64,000 bases of DNA from Callaeas wilsoni (lineage: Eukaryota > Chordata > Aves > Passeriformes > Callaeidae): positions 434,001 to 498,000 of the forward strand of contig VWPU01003223.1 in the NCBI GenBank assembly GCA_013398955.1, written 5' to 3'. Of this stretch, positions 1 to 13,004 are shown in pieces. Each line of letters opens with the position of its first letter. Positions within the stretch are counted from its first letter, which is position 1. The notes under the pieces were generated by a model. It was not told where the DNA came from and made no database searches. It worked only from the letters and a program-made list of their open reading frames with translations. The position numbers were made by a program, and so were the translations under genes.

Positions 1-3000
1 ATGGAGTTAGGATCTCATCAGTTTTGACTGTATAATAAATAACATGCTTTGTGGGAGTTACAGCACACTACTCCTCTATTCCTCATGTATGACTTATGAA
101 GAAAGTGGGCAGCCAGAGAGCTCAACAGGAGCAGCTCTCAGCACCCTCCCACCTCTGCCCCACCTCTGCACCTCAGCAAACTGGCTGATCCTTCCTCCAT
201 GTAAACAGAATTCATTCCTCCATTCAAAAAAGAAATTTATATCAAAAATCAATCTGAAAGAAGTCAAGTAAGATGAATCCAGGGCAGAATAACCACACGT
301 TCATTTATGACCATACAGTATGTAAAGCAAAATGCCATTTGCTAAATGCCCTGAAGGATATGTTTTTCAGTTAGTTTGAATTTATCCACCCTCAGAATAA
401 CCCCTCTTGAACCTAGCTTGAGTATGAATAACCAGGCTGTGAAACAGCCATGAAAATATGCAGGAGACAAGATTTGCTTTTGCAACAGATCTATTGCTCT
501 ACCTTAAGCTATAGGTTAAGGTTTGGCCAGGTTACGTTTAAGACAAAGAGAGCAGCCGAGCAGTGAAGGTGTGCAGTGTGAAAGTAGATCTGACTGAAGA
601 GTGGCACTGAAGCTACAACATATTTCAGCAAAGGTAAGCCCAGAGGAGCTTTAAGATATGAGAAAGACAGACCAAGGTATGTGAAGGTAACTTTAAGGAT
701 AAGAAGACACACTGACCTCAGCAAAATTGCCAAACTGCATAAGGATGTGTGCTCATTAAGGTATGTGTTGACCAGGGCAAAAGCTCTAAAAAGTCTGGTT
801 TTCCTTAAGTACTGTATACTTTGGAGTGTTCCCCTTAGGCTGCTTTCCAAACACACATTCCAGATTGAGCATCTTTTCTGTGAGAGAGGTAAAGGCAAAA
901 ACTGCAAATACAAAATCTTAATGAAAAACTGTGTGATGCATATCTCTTCAAAGCAGGATACATCCAAATGGGATGCAAAACCACTGCTGTCCTAGAAATT
1001 CCAAGGTGTTTCAAACAGAAAATGAAACTGTAACTTGATATATCATTATTTCAGAAGTTTATAGTGTGTGCTCAAACGCAGGATGCAGAGCCAAAGCTAT
1101 TCCCCACAGCACTTAATGTTATGGGATGTAAAATTGCCTTTCTGAACAGAACCTGTTCTTCAGCACTTTGGTTTTTCTCACCAGACAGTCCAAGGAAATT
1201 ACAAAAACCAGACCTGGCTAACTAGAGCAGTACCCCTAAGCTCACACTATTCCTTCTGTGGCTTCATTTCCAAGAAGTATTGTGCCTCCAACAGCAATAG
1301 GACTGATGTCAGTTGTAGCATCAAACTTTGCTTACTAGCAAAGATTATCTATCCTGTTTCCCCTGCTGCTCCTCACTGTCTGACGACAGGGCTCCTGCTC
1401 TGTTTGAGTCAAAAATGTCATGCTGACTTTGCCTCTCATTCTTATTTCCTAGTGGGATCTGCCCTTATGGTCAATTGTCCATGACTGAACCAACTCCTCC
1501 CCTTTCCTTTGACCTCCTTTCTCCTCGTTTATTTTATAGTGCACTTTGCCCAGTGCAGAGTACACAGCTATTCACTCCACAGATTATCATACAGTTTGCA
1601 CTGGTCCCCTCCTGAAGGGGAAGTCATCGCCAATGTTTTCAAGTGGAAGGCCCCTCTGATGATGTGGGGATTTCACCATGGTGAAGGTGCCCATCTTGAG
1701 GTCAGTACTCCAAACACCAAAGAACCAAGGCCTATATTGCCAGAAAATCTAAAAATCTAGCATTCACTCCTCGTCACAACTCAGATTACATGGATTGCAT
1801 AGAAAGGACCATGTTGCACTCAAACACCTGGAATAGGATATACTGAGTCCATCATTCAGAAGAAAATCTTCCATGTCCATCTCACTGTAAAATAATTCAG
1901 GCCATATTCTGTATTGACTGTTATGCAAGCCCACTGTTGTGAATTGGTAAGAAAGGCACTTGAGGCAAGAAATCACTTTCCTGATTATCATAAAGCAATG
2001 CTTGTTTATAATATTCCATCCACACCTATACTAGACATGTTGTTTCTGTACTGGTATAAGGAATATGCTGATGTACAGCCAACTTCTAATTTTTTGCTAT
2101 CTATGCAGTTCATTTCTATCTACCCAGTTTATTTCTTAACCTTGCTTTCTGAATTACTGTCTTATTTTAAAAGGAGCTTTTCAAGGCAGTTTAGAGCTGG
2201 TGAATGAGCACTGCTGAAACCAGATCAGAAAGCAGCCCTCCTGCTGTGTGGCAGGTTGACAAGTAATCTGGGAGATGCTCCAGGGAAGATGCACATCACC
2301 CACAATTCCTAGCAAAAAAAACCAACCAGAGTCTCTTCTAAACATTTATCTCTCTTCAGGCTGGACTTTGGTTTAACAGGTATTTGTCAGCATTGTGGCA
2401 TTATTTAAGAAGCTGGTTATTATTACTACATTACTGCATTGAAGAGCTGCTCCAGTCACTTGGACAGCAAAGGCAGAGGCTAGAGGGGGAAGGGCTCTAA
2501 AGCCAGAACATTAGCTCCCAACAGGACACTGGTGGAGGCATTCCAGTGAGCTAATTCTGTGGCAGTGTCAAGAGCAGGTTTTATTTACACCCAGCCTAAT
2601 GGTGTGCGACTCAGTCATGCATGTTACATGGAGCCTTCACCGTGCACAATAGCCTGCTGCCACTTCCTCTATTAAATCATTCCTATGTTCATGTGGCTGA
2701 AAGCTCAGTGCTGGCATGCAGTAGTCAAGCGTGTAAAAAATGATTACTCTGATCCCTTTCAACATAGATTTGCTGCATGAAATGGCCTGGCTTTGACCTG
2801 GGAAAATCAATGCTGTTGTTTTAATGAACAAAAAAAAAATTGGAGCTGAAGCCTGCACTTCCCCTCCCTCTACTGGCCCCAGGGCTGTCCAGTCAGCAAG
2901 TCACATGCATAAAGTGGCCACCTGCATGCAAACAGCATTTTCCTGTATAATTCTGAACATCCCTTGTCATGGTAAAGGTATAATACAGGATATCAATTAG

Positions 3001-3654
3001 CTACCATCACTTGTAAGCAAGTTAAAGTAGAAATGCTGGAGATGCCCTACAGCTTTCCGATATAAAGGGCAATTTTCAGTTCCCTGCACTGTGCTTTAGG
3101 CAGTCTAAACATGAATCAAATTCCTTTTCACTTGGATTCAACAAGAAAATCTCAGACTCTCTTTGTTGGTGCTTTGTTTTGTCATTATCATTTTGGCCAT
3201 GTTTCAAAACGTGATGCTTTGCAATATTGGTTGGAGACAGACTTCCATAATTTACAGTCCGTAGATTAAGGCTCTATCTTTTTCTGCTGCTTTCATATAA
3301 GGGGCTAAGTGCTTCCAGAGAGTATGTTCAAGTATAGAGTTTTCAGGGCTTTCTGGGACTCTCTAAATCTCCATCTTTAAAACCATCCCACCAGTGAAAC
3401 CCAGAGCACACTAGCATGAGAAAAAAGGAGGCTAATTGTAGATAATTAGTCATGTCTTAACAGTCTGTCTTTTTATTTAAGTGCTTAAAATCGTGTAGCA
3501 ATTTGCTCTTCTTTGGTGTTGAAAGTTAGTGCCAAGAAAGAGCTGCAAGGAGTCATGAAACTTTACTGCAAATGTCATCAAATGCTGCAGCAGGAATCTT
3601 TAATTATCTATAGTCAGATAGTTCCCCACGCAAAGATGATGAAAGCACATGCAC

Positions 3655-3675
3655 AAACACACACACATACACACG
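3655..3675 (+). repeat. (CA)n microsatellite, interrupted
   Basis: A CA run broken by single A and T substitutions. Confidence 0.85.
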
Positions 3676-3850
3676 CCAAATCCTATCCTGGACTGACAAA
3701 GGCAGGGTACTCCAAATTCTGAGATATTCAACTCCAACTCAGGGCATAGGTTTAAACTTCAGGAATTCAACCTTTGGAAATTTCCCCCAGTATTGTTTCT
3801 ACTTGGCCTGACTTTCAAGAACATCTCTTAAGTTTTTGTCTTCTGATGTT

Positions 3851-3890
3851 CACTGATACTTAACATTTGGGAAAATGTTAAGTATCAGTG
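3851..3890. repeat. Perfect 18-bp inverted repeat, 4-base loop
   Basis: CACTGATACTTAACATTT at 3851-3868 is followed by loop GGGA and its exact reverse complement at 3873-3890. The hairpin is too short for a normal pre-miRNA. It could be a remnant of a palindromic MITE or a local inverted duplication. Confidence 0.9.
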
Positions 3891-4834
3891 GCCCTGACTG
3901 ACCTAACTGGAAAGTGCTTTACTGCAAAGGACTTTATGCCCAAAGTCTCATGTCTTTGAGCTGCCTGCTTCTGTCTCACACCTTTTTCTCATGCCCCAGT
4001 CCCAGGTCTGCTCTCATGAGAGGGCCTGTGCACACTAACTGCGAGGCAGTGGTCCCCACCAGCACCTAATAGTTGCTGCTCACGTGCTGCTCGCCCAGGC
4101 CTGCTTGGGCCACAGATCACTGCCCTCAGTGTTTCACCCTGCTGGCAGAAGCCCCAGCACCAGTAAAGCCCCAAGCTCAGACTCAGCTTCAAAAAGCCTC
4201 CACTAGAGGAATCAAAGGAGATACACTCCTTAGCAGAGGTCTGTCCCATCTCAGCAGAGGGCTGCAAGCAGTGATAGACTGCAGCCTGTAGGTTTAACTC
4301 AATGTTACATGGATGGGGACTTGCTTAGGTACCCAACCCTATCTCATATGGAACAGGAAAGAAAACAGCTTCAGGAGGATCTGTGTGATCTCCAATACAA
4401 TGCCTTGTTTATGATGAATGATCTCAGAATCCCTCCTGTTCTGTTGTTCCCAGGGAAGGAGGTTTCCTTACAGAGAGTACTGAAACACTGTAAGGGACAG
4501 AAACCTGTAAATAACATCTGTAGGAGAGGGTAGAACAAACTAGAAACAACACATTTATGCATGTAACATGAAAATGCAAATGGGACTTGCCTTTCCTGGG
4601 TAAACCTCATTAGAGCCTGGACTCTTCCTTTGCTATTAGCTCACAGTGGGTGAGACCCAGAGCTAACACCAAGGCTCCATCTCTGAAATCATCCAGTCAT
4701 GTTTTGCATTGAGAATTATTTTAAAGCAATGCCCACATACATCCAAACTAAACTCAAGAAAAGATGCTAAAAATCCAACCAGAAGAGCAAAAGGCAGGTA
4801 GGTAACACTTCAAATCTAAGGACCCTGCTATTAC

Positions 4835-4990
4835 TTTTTTTTGTACCAGCATTATCTACTTTTATGAGCTGGTAACAAGAGAACATAGAAATTACACGAG
4901 TTGCCCAAGGTGATACAGTGAACCAGCAGCACACCAGAGAATACCACACAGATCTTGCAAGTCCTGATTTGCTGCCCTGCCTCCCTCTCA
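4835..4990 (-). mobile_element. MIR-like SINE remnant, inverted
   Basis: On the plus strand 'cacgagttgcccaaggtgat' and 'acagtgaaccagcagcacac' resemble the reverse complement of the MIR core ('agtaacttgcccaaggtcac'). Read on the minus strand it continues into 'aaaagtagataatgctgg', like the MIR 3' part. It lies about 500 bp from the forward MIR-like copy at 5485. Diverged; the identification is moderate. Confidence 0.5.
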
Positions 4991-5212
4991 TATCTGTTGC
5001 ACCCCTGGGATACAAATACAGCTTTGGTAAAACTAAAGTTCAACCAGAATGCACTTCCTGATCACATACAGGAGTATGTATTATGAAAGCACCCTTATCA
5101 TTGCCTTTCCACGGAGCGGCACTGGGCCATTGCACTTGGAATTTCTGAGTTAAAATATAATATATAACTGCTGCAACTTATAACTGTACAAACTATGCCC
5201 TAACACTTCAGT

Positions 5213-5263
5213 GCCCTGCCCAAGACAGCACTGCCTGCCCAAGACAGCACTGCCTTCCCAAGA
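5213..5263 (+). repeat. Tandem minisatellite, about 2.5 copies of 19-20 bp
   Basis: The unit is close to tgcctgcccaagacagcac: two nearly identical copies and a partial third differing by one base (ttccc for tgccc). Confidence 0.9.
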
Positions 5264-5484
5264 GAGAGGAGGCTGGAGCCAGAGACAGAAATATGGCTGA
5301 GATGCCAACTGCTTCTTACAGGGAAGGGCTAATGGAGTGAGCAAAGAAATCAAAGTACAGCGTAGTTGTACAAATTATTGCAGGCAGAGAGGGAAAAAGG
5401 GCCTGCCACAAAAAGAAAATAACAAATGAAACTGTTTTCCACTGCTCAGCAATGGTAGAGGAGGATGTATGGCAAAGTCAGTTG

Positions 5485-5672
5485 TGGTTGAGGTTAGGAG
5501 TTGAGGGTGCCTGTAATTTAACCCTGGATCTGGCTCTCACTTGGCTGAAGGCATTAGGCAAGTCAGTAACACTCTCTACCTTCATTTTTCCATCTGTAAA
5601 ATGGAGTCTGGAATAATACTTACACCACAGGGTGGATTAAAGAGAAGCTATACAAAGCTTTGAAATGTACAG
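5485..5672 (+). mobile_element. MIR-like SINE remnant
   Basis: The stretch includes 'ttaggcaagtcagtaacact', 'ttccatctgtaaaatgga', 'ggaataatacttacaccac' and 'agggtggattaaa', in the same order and spacing as the conserved core and 3' half of the MIR/CORE-SINE family ('gggcaagtcacttaac', 'tcatctgtaaaatgggg', 'ataatacctacctcatagg'). MIR-type elements are very old and survive as diverged copies in all amniotes, so the presence of one in a bird locus is expected. Not aligned by program. Confidence 0.65.
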
Positions 5673-8600
5673 CCACAGATGAGGGCTAAACAGCTTTGTT
5701 TCTGCCACAGTCACTTTGGGCCAATATATGCTGACATGATGTTACAGAATCAATGTTAGAGGTTTAAAAAATGGCAATGTTTATTAAATGCATAGGTTAG
5801 CTTCTGGGAAAAGGCTTATATGCTTCATGAGGCAAACAAATGATTTTTCAACAGGTACTAGAATGCAAAAGTAATTTTTCAAAAATTATTATATTCTTCT
5901 AATTTTGTGCATATACAATTTTGTACTGCACTGTCTATGAACTGTACAGGTACCCAGGCAGAGCCTAAAAAATTAACCTAGGGCTACCAGTGAAGGATAT
6001 GAGCTAGCTTTATCCTTCAGAAGCTGTCAATGTAGGTCTGATGCTTCATGTATGACATTCAGGGCAGAAGCACCTACACATACAAATAATGCACTTAAGA
6101 GCACTGAAAGACAAGATCTTAATCTCAAGAAAAAATGATGTCTCTCCAATGTGTCAGAACTTCAAAAGTAATTGTGAGATCCGCTGGTGATTCTCTTAAA
6201 GACTCTTTATAGCTCCTTTTACAGGGGCCTTGGGCTGATTCATGTTGATCGTGTCTGACAGGTAGCATTTCTGTTAATAATAATCATAAATAAAGTGGAC
6301 AAGGTTGCCTGACCTGAAATGAGCATATCTATAGTGCCATATCCATTACAGCACAGTGGATCTGTGACCGCAAATCAGGAAAGGTCCAGTGCTCTTGACA
6401 CTTTGGATTAAAATAATATCTGTCTTTTAAGATCTCAGAACCTTTGTGTGCTATCTTTTTCATTAAAAAGTGTTCCTTAAGAGATAACACTCACACTACA
6501 AGAAAGAAGATGTTACAGAGGATGAAGGATTGCAAAACTTTGCATTTTTTCATTATACAATAAAAATACATTTGCAAACCACTCTGTTCTCCCTTATATC
6601 TTAACTCCTCCTTCATGTTCTCCTGCAATGAAGTAATAATCCTGGTTTTATGCCATCATAAATCTGCTGACATGTGAAAAATTATACTATTATCAAACAC
6701 ATCAAAACAGAATTATGATTTCACTGCTGCAGGACCAAACACAAACAGGAGCTGGGTTATATGAAAGTGAAGCTTGATTGATTTCTGGGCAGTGGTTTTC
6801 TGCTAGAAGTAGAGATGGTGATAAAGAATGAGGTTTTTTAATTCCCATAAAATCCCTGGTTGCACTTAAACACAAGTTGTTCCAAACAATACGGGAATTA
6901 CTTGCTGATATAGGGGATCACTCTCAAAAGTAAAGTATGAGAGATGATACACTGAGAATCTCTCCACATCAGGTGACATTCTGAATTAAGAGAGAAGTTT
7001 TTAAAATTATTCTAAGGGAGGTCAATGTGCCAGGCTATGCTGAGTCCACTGGACAGGCAATTTCCAAAGACGCAGACAGAAAACCCTCCACCCCAGAGAT
7101 TTGCATCCAGCATCAGGAGATAATTGCAACGTTGCTGACAAAGGAGAGAGGAACTAACTCACACCAGCAATTAGAATAAAGAGGCTAATCTCTTGGCCAG
7201 CCAAAAAAGGTGTATTTGGTGAAAAAGACAGGTCAAATATTACACAGCAGTGAAAAAGCAGCAAAGCTAGGACTCCTCATGTTCCCTGCTAACAAAAGGT
7301 TCGTACTTACATCCTCACTTGCTAATTTTGCACACCTACACTGCATGACAAACCAGTGTCACTGTTCTGCCAGGTAGGCTCAAGGCCCCTTCTTTCCTGG
7401 TGTGTCCTCCAGACTGCTACAAGAGCAATCTTAAACCTGAGTCTCAAACAGATCTCTCCTTCACAACTCCCTTTTCATGACCACTGACACAATGTTTAGT
7501 CCTGCACAGGGGTTATCAAAAGCAAAGCTGTGAGCCAAAATACAGCCTTGGTATAAAATACAACACACACATCTGAAGCTTGTCTGTAATTAGAACACCA
7601 CAAAGACACTCACATTTTGTCACTCATATTTTCAGCCTTATCCAGGCTCCAATGTGCTATCAAAGCAGAGAGAAGTGAAATTAAACAAGCAGTTTTGTGA
7701 GCATCAGAGTAAACAAATCCTGGTCCTCTAGTGATTTAGCTTGGGGATGAACTCTGGAGTCTAAAGAAACCAGAGGCTCTGCCTGAAGTTTTCTCAGAGT
7801 ATTTTTGTAAAATATCTCCCTTTGGGGATTAAGGCAGAGTGGGGAGGTTCTCTACTATCTAATTTGTTTCCTCATCTGCACAGCTGCCTGTTTTCACAGC
7901 ACTTGATAAGTTTTTCTATCTAAATGACCTGTGGAAAAAGTCCATATTAGATGGGCAGCTTCTCCACAAGACACAATCCAATTGTCAGTTTACACCCACA
8001 AATGCCATCTCTGTGGACAGCTTTGTTTTCTTTTTTCCATAACATACAAATCATCCTTCTCATTCTTACAAGTTATTATTAAAAAGTTTATATTTGAAAG
8101 GGGTTTTTAGAGGCAGAGCTCCTCAGAAAGAGGGAAATCAATTTAGTACCATTTAACTGAAGGGCTAGGAAAAGAGATTTTCTCAAAGGATGCATAGCTA
8201 ACTTCAGAAATATTATTCAGTCATTTAGTCTGGGCTTTATCATTTAGTAGAATGGTCACTTTCAGATGCATCCCCTGAACAGGTACAATCAGCTATGCAT
8301 TGATGTATGTTGTTTTAATAGCAGTATCTATTGCATTCACATCTGTGCTGCACATGTTCCTTCTGCTACCAAAATCAAGAGCATAAAGAAAGGGAGATTT
8401 ATGCATTACTCTGTTCACTGGAAATGAATTCCAGAGGGGAGTATCACAGCAAGTGGAATGGTTGGTGAATTAGGAACGCTATGAGAAAAACACATTTTGG
8501 ACAGACAGAGCTACTGTAGAATAAGTAGCTACTGATATTCCACATACCTGTCCCACCGGGTCCAATGCCAACATGAATTTTTTTCAGAAGTAGGTTAGGC

Positions 8601-9571
8601 AAGACTTGCGCTACAGGTTGGGAAAACAGCACCCAGGAAAAATGCGAGGTGACTGGTTCATAAATCATGAACCCCGTCCCTGTTCTGCAATTTTATGAAA
8701 CTTGCTCTAGTGGAAAGATGTACCAGTTGCAATTGCACAGACTTTTGATATGACCCAGGAGGCTCTTGCTATCTAATTACAAAGTCCTAATGTGGTGTGA
8801 AGCTACTGGGGATTATGTCTGAACAAAGATGAAGTCTTCCCGATCCACTCCATGATCACTAAAAAAGTTTCAGATTTGCAAGTGCTTCAGTGCAGTAGTT
8901 CCCATATTATCTACTACTTGTTATCAATTAATTTCTGGGAAAAGGAGACACAACTCAAAAGGCAAGAGTCTCAGGTACAGGATAATGTCTTTCAAGGGGC
9001 ATGGACACATTTTTGTTCCATCTTCTACGTGGGAAGAAGGAACTCAACAGTGTTTTCAGATGTAGGGCATCTTGCACCTTTGGGTATCCAAAGCACACAA
9101 GGAGCAGAAGTGGGCTCACAAAAGATACAGCTATTCAGCAAGACTCTGGTCTTGGGCTGGTGAATCATGTGCATATTAAGAGGGAAGTGCTGTGTCCAAA
9201 GTGCTTAAGAACAACAGTTACATTTCCTAGCCTCACAAAGGCATCTTTCTGGAAACAAATCAGAAGACTATTTGTATAAATAAATACTTGAATGTGCCTG
9301 TCATTGGCAACACTAACCAGTTTTTGTTCATCTGAAGTAAATCTAAGTGAATGAGGTCAGGGGAAGACTCCACTGCAAAGGCAATACAACCACACAGGAT
9401 TTGTGAATGTCCCAAAATGAAAAAAGGAGAACCTAGGATACTTACCATGACCTTGCTTCTCAGCTAAGAGATGGAACTGGTATTTAACTAGCTCACCTTT
9501 TGGGCCAGCCTACCCACTGCGTACTAATCTGCTTTGGCCTGCATTCCTCTGTCCCACCACCACAAACTTAC

Positions 9572-12500
9572 CTGCATTTAATCGTTTCTTTGGGGTTTTG
9601 AGGCTCCGGCACCTCCCACTGGCAGAGCTGCTGTTCTCGCTCATGGAGTCCTGTGCTGAGGAGGCGCTCCCCGTCGCCTCGCTGTCCCTCATCATGCTCT
9701 CGTAGCCGCTGCTGCCCCCGCTGTGGTAGAAGAGGGCTGTTTTCCCCATGGCGGGGGGCAGCTCCCCGCTCAGGACACTGCTGTTGTCGCTCCCATGGCC
9801 GCTGCTGCAGCGGTGAGGTTTCCGAGGAGGGGTGATCTTGCTGTAAGGTGAAGGCAGCATGTGAACAGCTGGCTTCTCGTCTCCGGGAAGGCCCCCACGC
9901 TCCTCTGTCTCCGAGCTTCCCCGCAGCTGTATGCCTCTGGCATTGGTGCTCCCTTGGAGCAGCTCTGAAATGCGCCCGTTGACAGCTCGGAGGGGCAATT
10001 TGGAAGCAAGGCTGGAGCCCCGGCTTCTGCTGAGGGACTGCATTGACCAGGACATGTTCTTCCCACTTGAGGGCAAACTGGCGCTCTGCCCCACGGACTG
10101 AGGCAGAGACTTCGTGGAGAAGCTGAGCGTTTTGGTGGCAGAGGCAGAGAGGCTGCGGGCCTTGGGACTTGCCAGCAGGAGCTTGCTGACTGCAGAGATC
10201 TTTGACTGGCTGGCTTTTGGGGAGGCACCTGCCGACTGAGAGAGGCCAGAGTTGGTGGGTGAGGACATGGCACTGCGGCTGAGGCTCCTTCCAGCTCTAG
10301 GCATGGTGGTGTCTCTGCCAGGGCTCATTTTGGAGCTCACAGAGGACAGACTTTCTGCTCTTTCCAGTGACAAACACTCATAGTGGCTTCCTGTGGACCT
10401 GCCTAGGGAGTTGGTCCTGCTGGCGAGCTGCTCCAGCTTGGCACTGAAGAGCTTGCTGCTGCTGTTGTTGATGCTGCTGTCTATGCCAGGACCTTTTTGT
10501 TTGGAATTCTGCTCCTCGGGGAAGCTGGCCAGGAAGGACACAGGCTGGCTGGAGGGACTGCTCGTGGTGCTGCTGGCTGCACTGTGCTGTGGGCTGGCTC
10601 TGTTCTTCTGATCCAAGCTTGACTTTCTCACAGGTGGCAGAGGAGGGGTCCCTTTAGGACGAGTGAGGATGCAGTGTTTGGGAGAGGCCATTTTCTTGTC
10701 AAGACTAGCCTTAGAAAACTGGGGGAGGGCAGGAGAACTAACTCCGTTGCTGTCAGTAGAAGTAGGATGGAGATGACTGTCAGACTCCTCCACCTTGCTT
10801 GCCTTTGGGAGCCCTCGAGGGAGGCTACAATTCTTCAAGCCATCACTGGAATGAACAGGGCTTTGTGTTGCAGAGGCAGATGCTGCCACCTCACACCCAT
10901 CCACTATCCTTTTTAGACTGTCAGATCCTGGGGAGATAGAGGGGTCTCCACTGCTGGTGCTAAACCTGTCTGCCAAGGACTGCTTTGTGCTGTGCTCAGG
11001 CTTGGCTGAAACCACGACTGTATCAGGCCTTGGCCCATCACTGCTCCCAGAGCTGTCCTTTTTAACATCTTCTTCTCTCTTCAACCAAGGGTCTTCAAAT
11101 TTGATAACCTTCTTAGCAACGGATTCTTTCCCATCATGGGGATGAACAGCTTTTGGGTCTGCAGTTACAGCTGGCACAGCATCATCGGCTTCTTGAGCTT
11201 TGAAGGAATTAACAGCAATACATGGATACACGGTAATGTTTGTCTTCATTGGGATGTAGCCTTCACAGCTGCTAAGGCTTGCGGTGTTTTTGATTGTGAC
11301 TGTAGTTTTGCCTAGAGCTGATATTTTACAGCCTTTGATGGGTGGCACTTTGCTGAAAGCCTCCTCCCCCATTTCCGACAGAATAAGCATGTTGTCAGTC
11401 ACTGACTTCTGTTTGTCACTTACACAAATCATGCTGGCACTTTGTATGGTGCTTGCAAACTCAGAGATGGGGGGTTCTGCCATAGCTTCCCCATGGCCAT
11501 AGCATGCCTGGGCTATGAAGCTGTGGCACGACTGTTCACCGTCACTCCCTGTGCTCATTTCGCTCAACCATGAGCTGATGGATGAGCGCCTGCTGCCATC
11601 ATCTTGGGGTTTGTCATCCAGGCTCAACTTTGGAAGTGGAAGGAACTGTGTGATGCTGACTTCAGACACAGGAGCTGCACTGGAGTAACATTCAAGATCT
11701 TCAGAGATACTGCTGATAATACTGACTGGCCTAGAGCCAGAGGCCAAAGCCTGCACAGAGCAGTCACTGTTAAAACTGATGATACTGGTCGGGCGCCCAT
11801 TGTCAAGGACACCACTAATGGTCAGCTCTTCCACAAGGGTGAACACCAGCTCGTCCTCTCCATTCAGCTCCAATGGCTGCTGCACAGTCACCATGGTGGT
11901 GCTCAGAATCTCCTTCTTGGATTCTGGAGAAATGCTTTGTTGCTGATCTTCATTGAGAACAGTCTCTTCAAAATCCCCATTGCTGGACGACACTGATTTT
12001 TTCACAATCTGAGGGCTCATGCCCACAGGTGGGGTCCGGATTTCTGGCTGTAATAAAGATTCAGCAGATGTCATTGCAGCGTCCTTACTCAGGGAAGCTG
12101 GTGGAGGAGTGGAGCTGGGCAGGACTCCTTTCTGCGTATAGACCTTGCACCTCTGGGAAGGAGAAGTCGGTGGCTTATACTCAGACGTCTTCGAGAGGCT
12201 TGCAATGCCGAGTCGGGGTGAACCCATTGGCCGAGGTTTGCCTTCCACAAATCCACACGTGTTGAGCCCTTCTCTGCTGCTCTGCAAGCTGGTGCTGTGT
12301 GCTAACTGACAAGAGTTAAGCTCTTTAGTAGAGCTGCCTGTTACACTCCTGGGAGAAGAAGGAGTTGAAAGATTGGTAAGAGCTCCAGAAGGAACAGGGG
12401 AGTGATTTCTCCTAGTTTTGCTGGGTGTTGTATTTGTATTTTCCTTGGCTTCTCTATCAGGATGCTGACACTCTGGCATGGTATCTTCCTTATCTGACTC

Positions 12501-13004
12501 TGGTAAGTGGCTAAGCTCTGCCAGCTGGCTTGAGACAGTGCACTTAGACATCTGGTCTGAGCTAAATTGAGCAGGCATCTCTTCAAAGGGAAATTTGTCA
12601 GTCTCTTCACTGCCATCTATGCAATCCAGTCTCTCCTGGAGCTCTGCAAAGGTGTTGCACTTCAGGCAGTCTCTTTCAGATGTGCTGGGCCCTGATTCAC
12701 TAACTTCCTCCAACCTGCCCTCATTTTTGGTCTTTTGCAGAGCAGGAACTATGGGAACAAAGTCAGGGGGTCCCTCGTTATCTGTCAGTTCCTTGTCAGA
12801 AAGGGCAGTGCCGTTGGGGCCAACGTAAATCACCGTGTCACACGACTGCTCACTGCTGGATGAATAGTCAGGATCACTTGATAAATGCAAAATAGGGAAG
12901 TCTGGGTCCACAGTGTTTCTAGAATGGAAAGGCCTCAGCTGGGTTGGCCTCCGCATCCTGCCCTCCTCACAAGAGCTCTCTCCTCCAGAAGAACTTGATG
13001 TGTA
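9572..13004 (-). CDS. KIF26B: KIF26B giant tail exon G (serine-rich, probably disordered)
   Basis: A 3433-bp exon, 1144 codons plus one base. The acceptor is CATGTTGCAG before TACACA, preceded by a (CT)n tract. The donor is GCAG followed by GTAAGTTTG. The frame stays open 20 codons past the donor before a stop, but the consensus donor and the family layout place the exon end at 9572. The ATG at 13013 lies in the intron and is not a start. The peptide opens [20 protein letters not shown] and is dominated by Ser, Pro and Thr, with low-complexity runs expected to be disordered. Recognisable tail blocks include an acidic segment around residues 365-410 of the exon, [15 protein letters not shown] near 640, a PPLPP motif near 785 and a C-terminal block ending KTPKKRLNA. 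Giant exons of this kind are characteristic of KIF26A/B. Confidence 0.95.

Larger units (their letters stand above)
1..9571 (-). other. KIF26B: KIF26B intron downstream of giant exon (partial)
   Basis: About 9.6 kb of AT-rich sequence with stop codons in all frames. I searched for the expected C-terminal KIF26B coding exons on the minus strand and saw none, so the intron probably continues past position 1. It holds two MIR-like remnants, a 20-bp tandem duplication at 5213-5263, a short CA repeat near 3655 and an 18-bp perfect hairpin at 3851-3890. All open frames here are short and resemble no family I know. Confidence 0.75.

Noticed and set aside
4309..4533. Plus-strand frame with a coiled-coil-like stretch (EQERKQLQEDLCDL)
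   Set aside because: Only one heptad-like segment, on the strand opposite KIF26B, and it does not match the KIF26B C-terminal coiled coil.
9512..9571. Coding extension of the giant exon to the in-frame stop
   Set aside because: A strong GTAAGT donor follows GCAG at 9572, and the KIF26B protein is known to continue into further exons. The extension would only be used if the intron were retained.
9653..12828. Multiple plus-strand open frames opposite the giant exon
   Set aside because: They are antisense shadows of a long, serine-rich, GC-richer coding exon.
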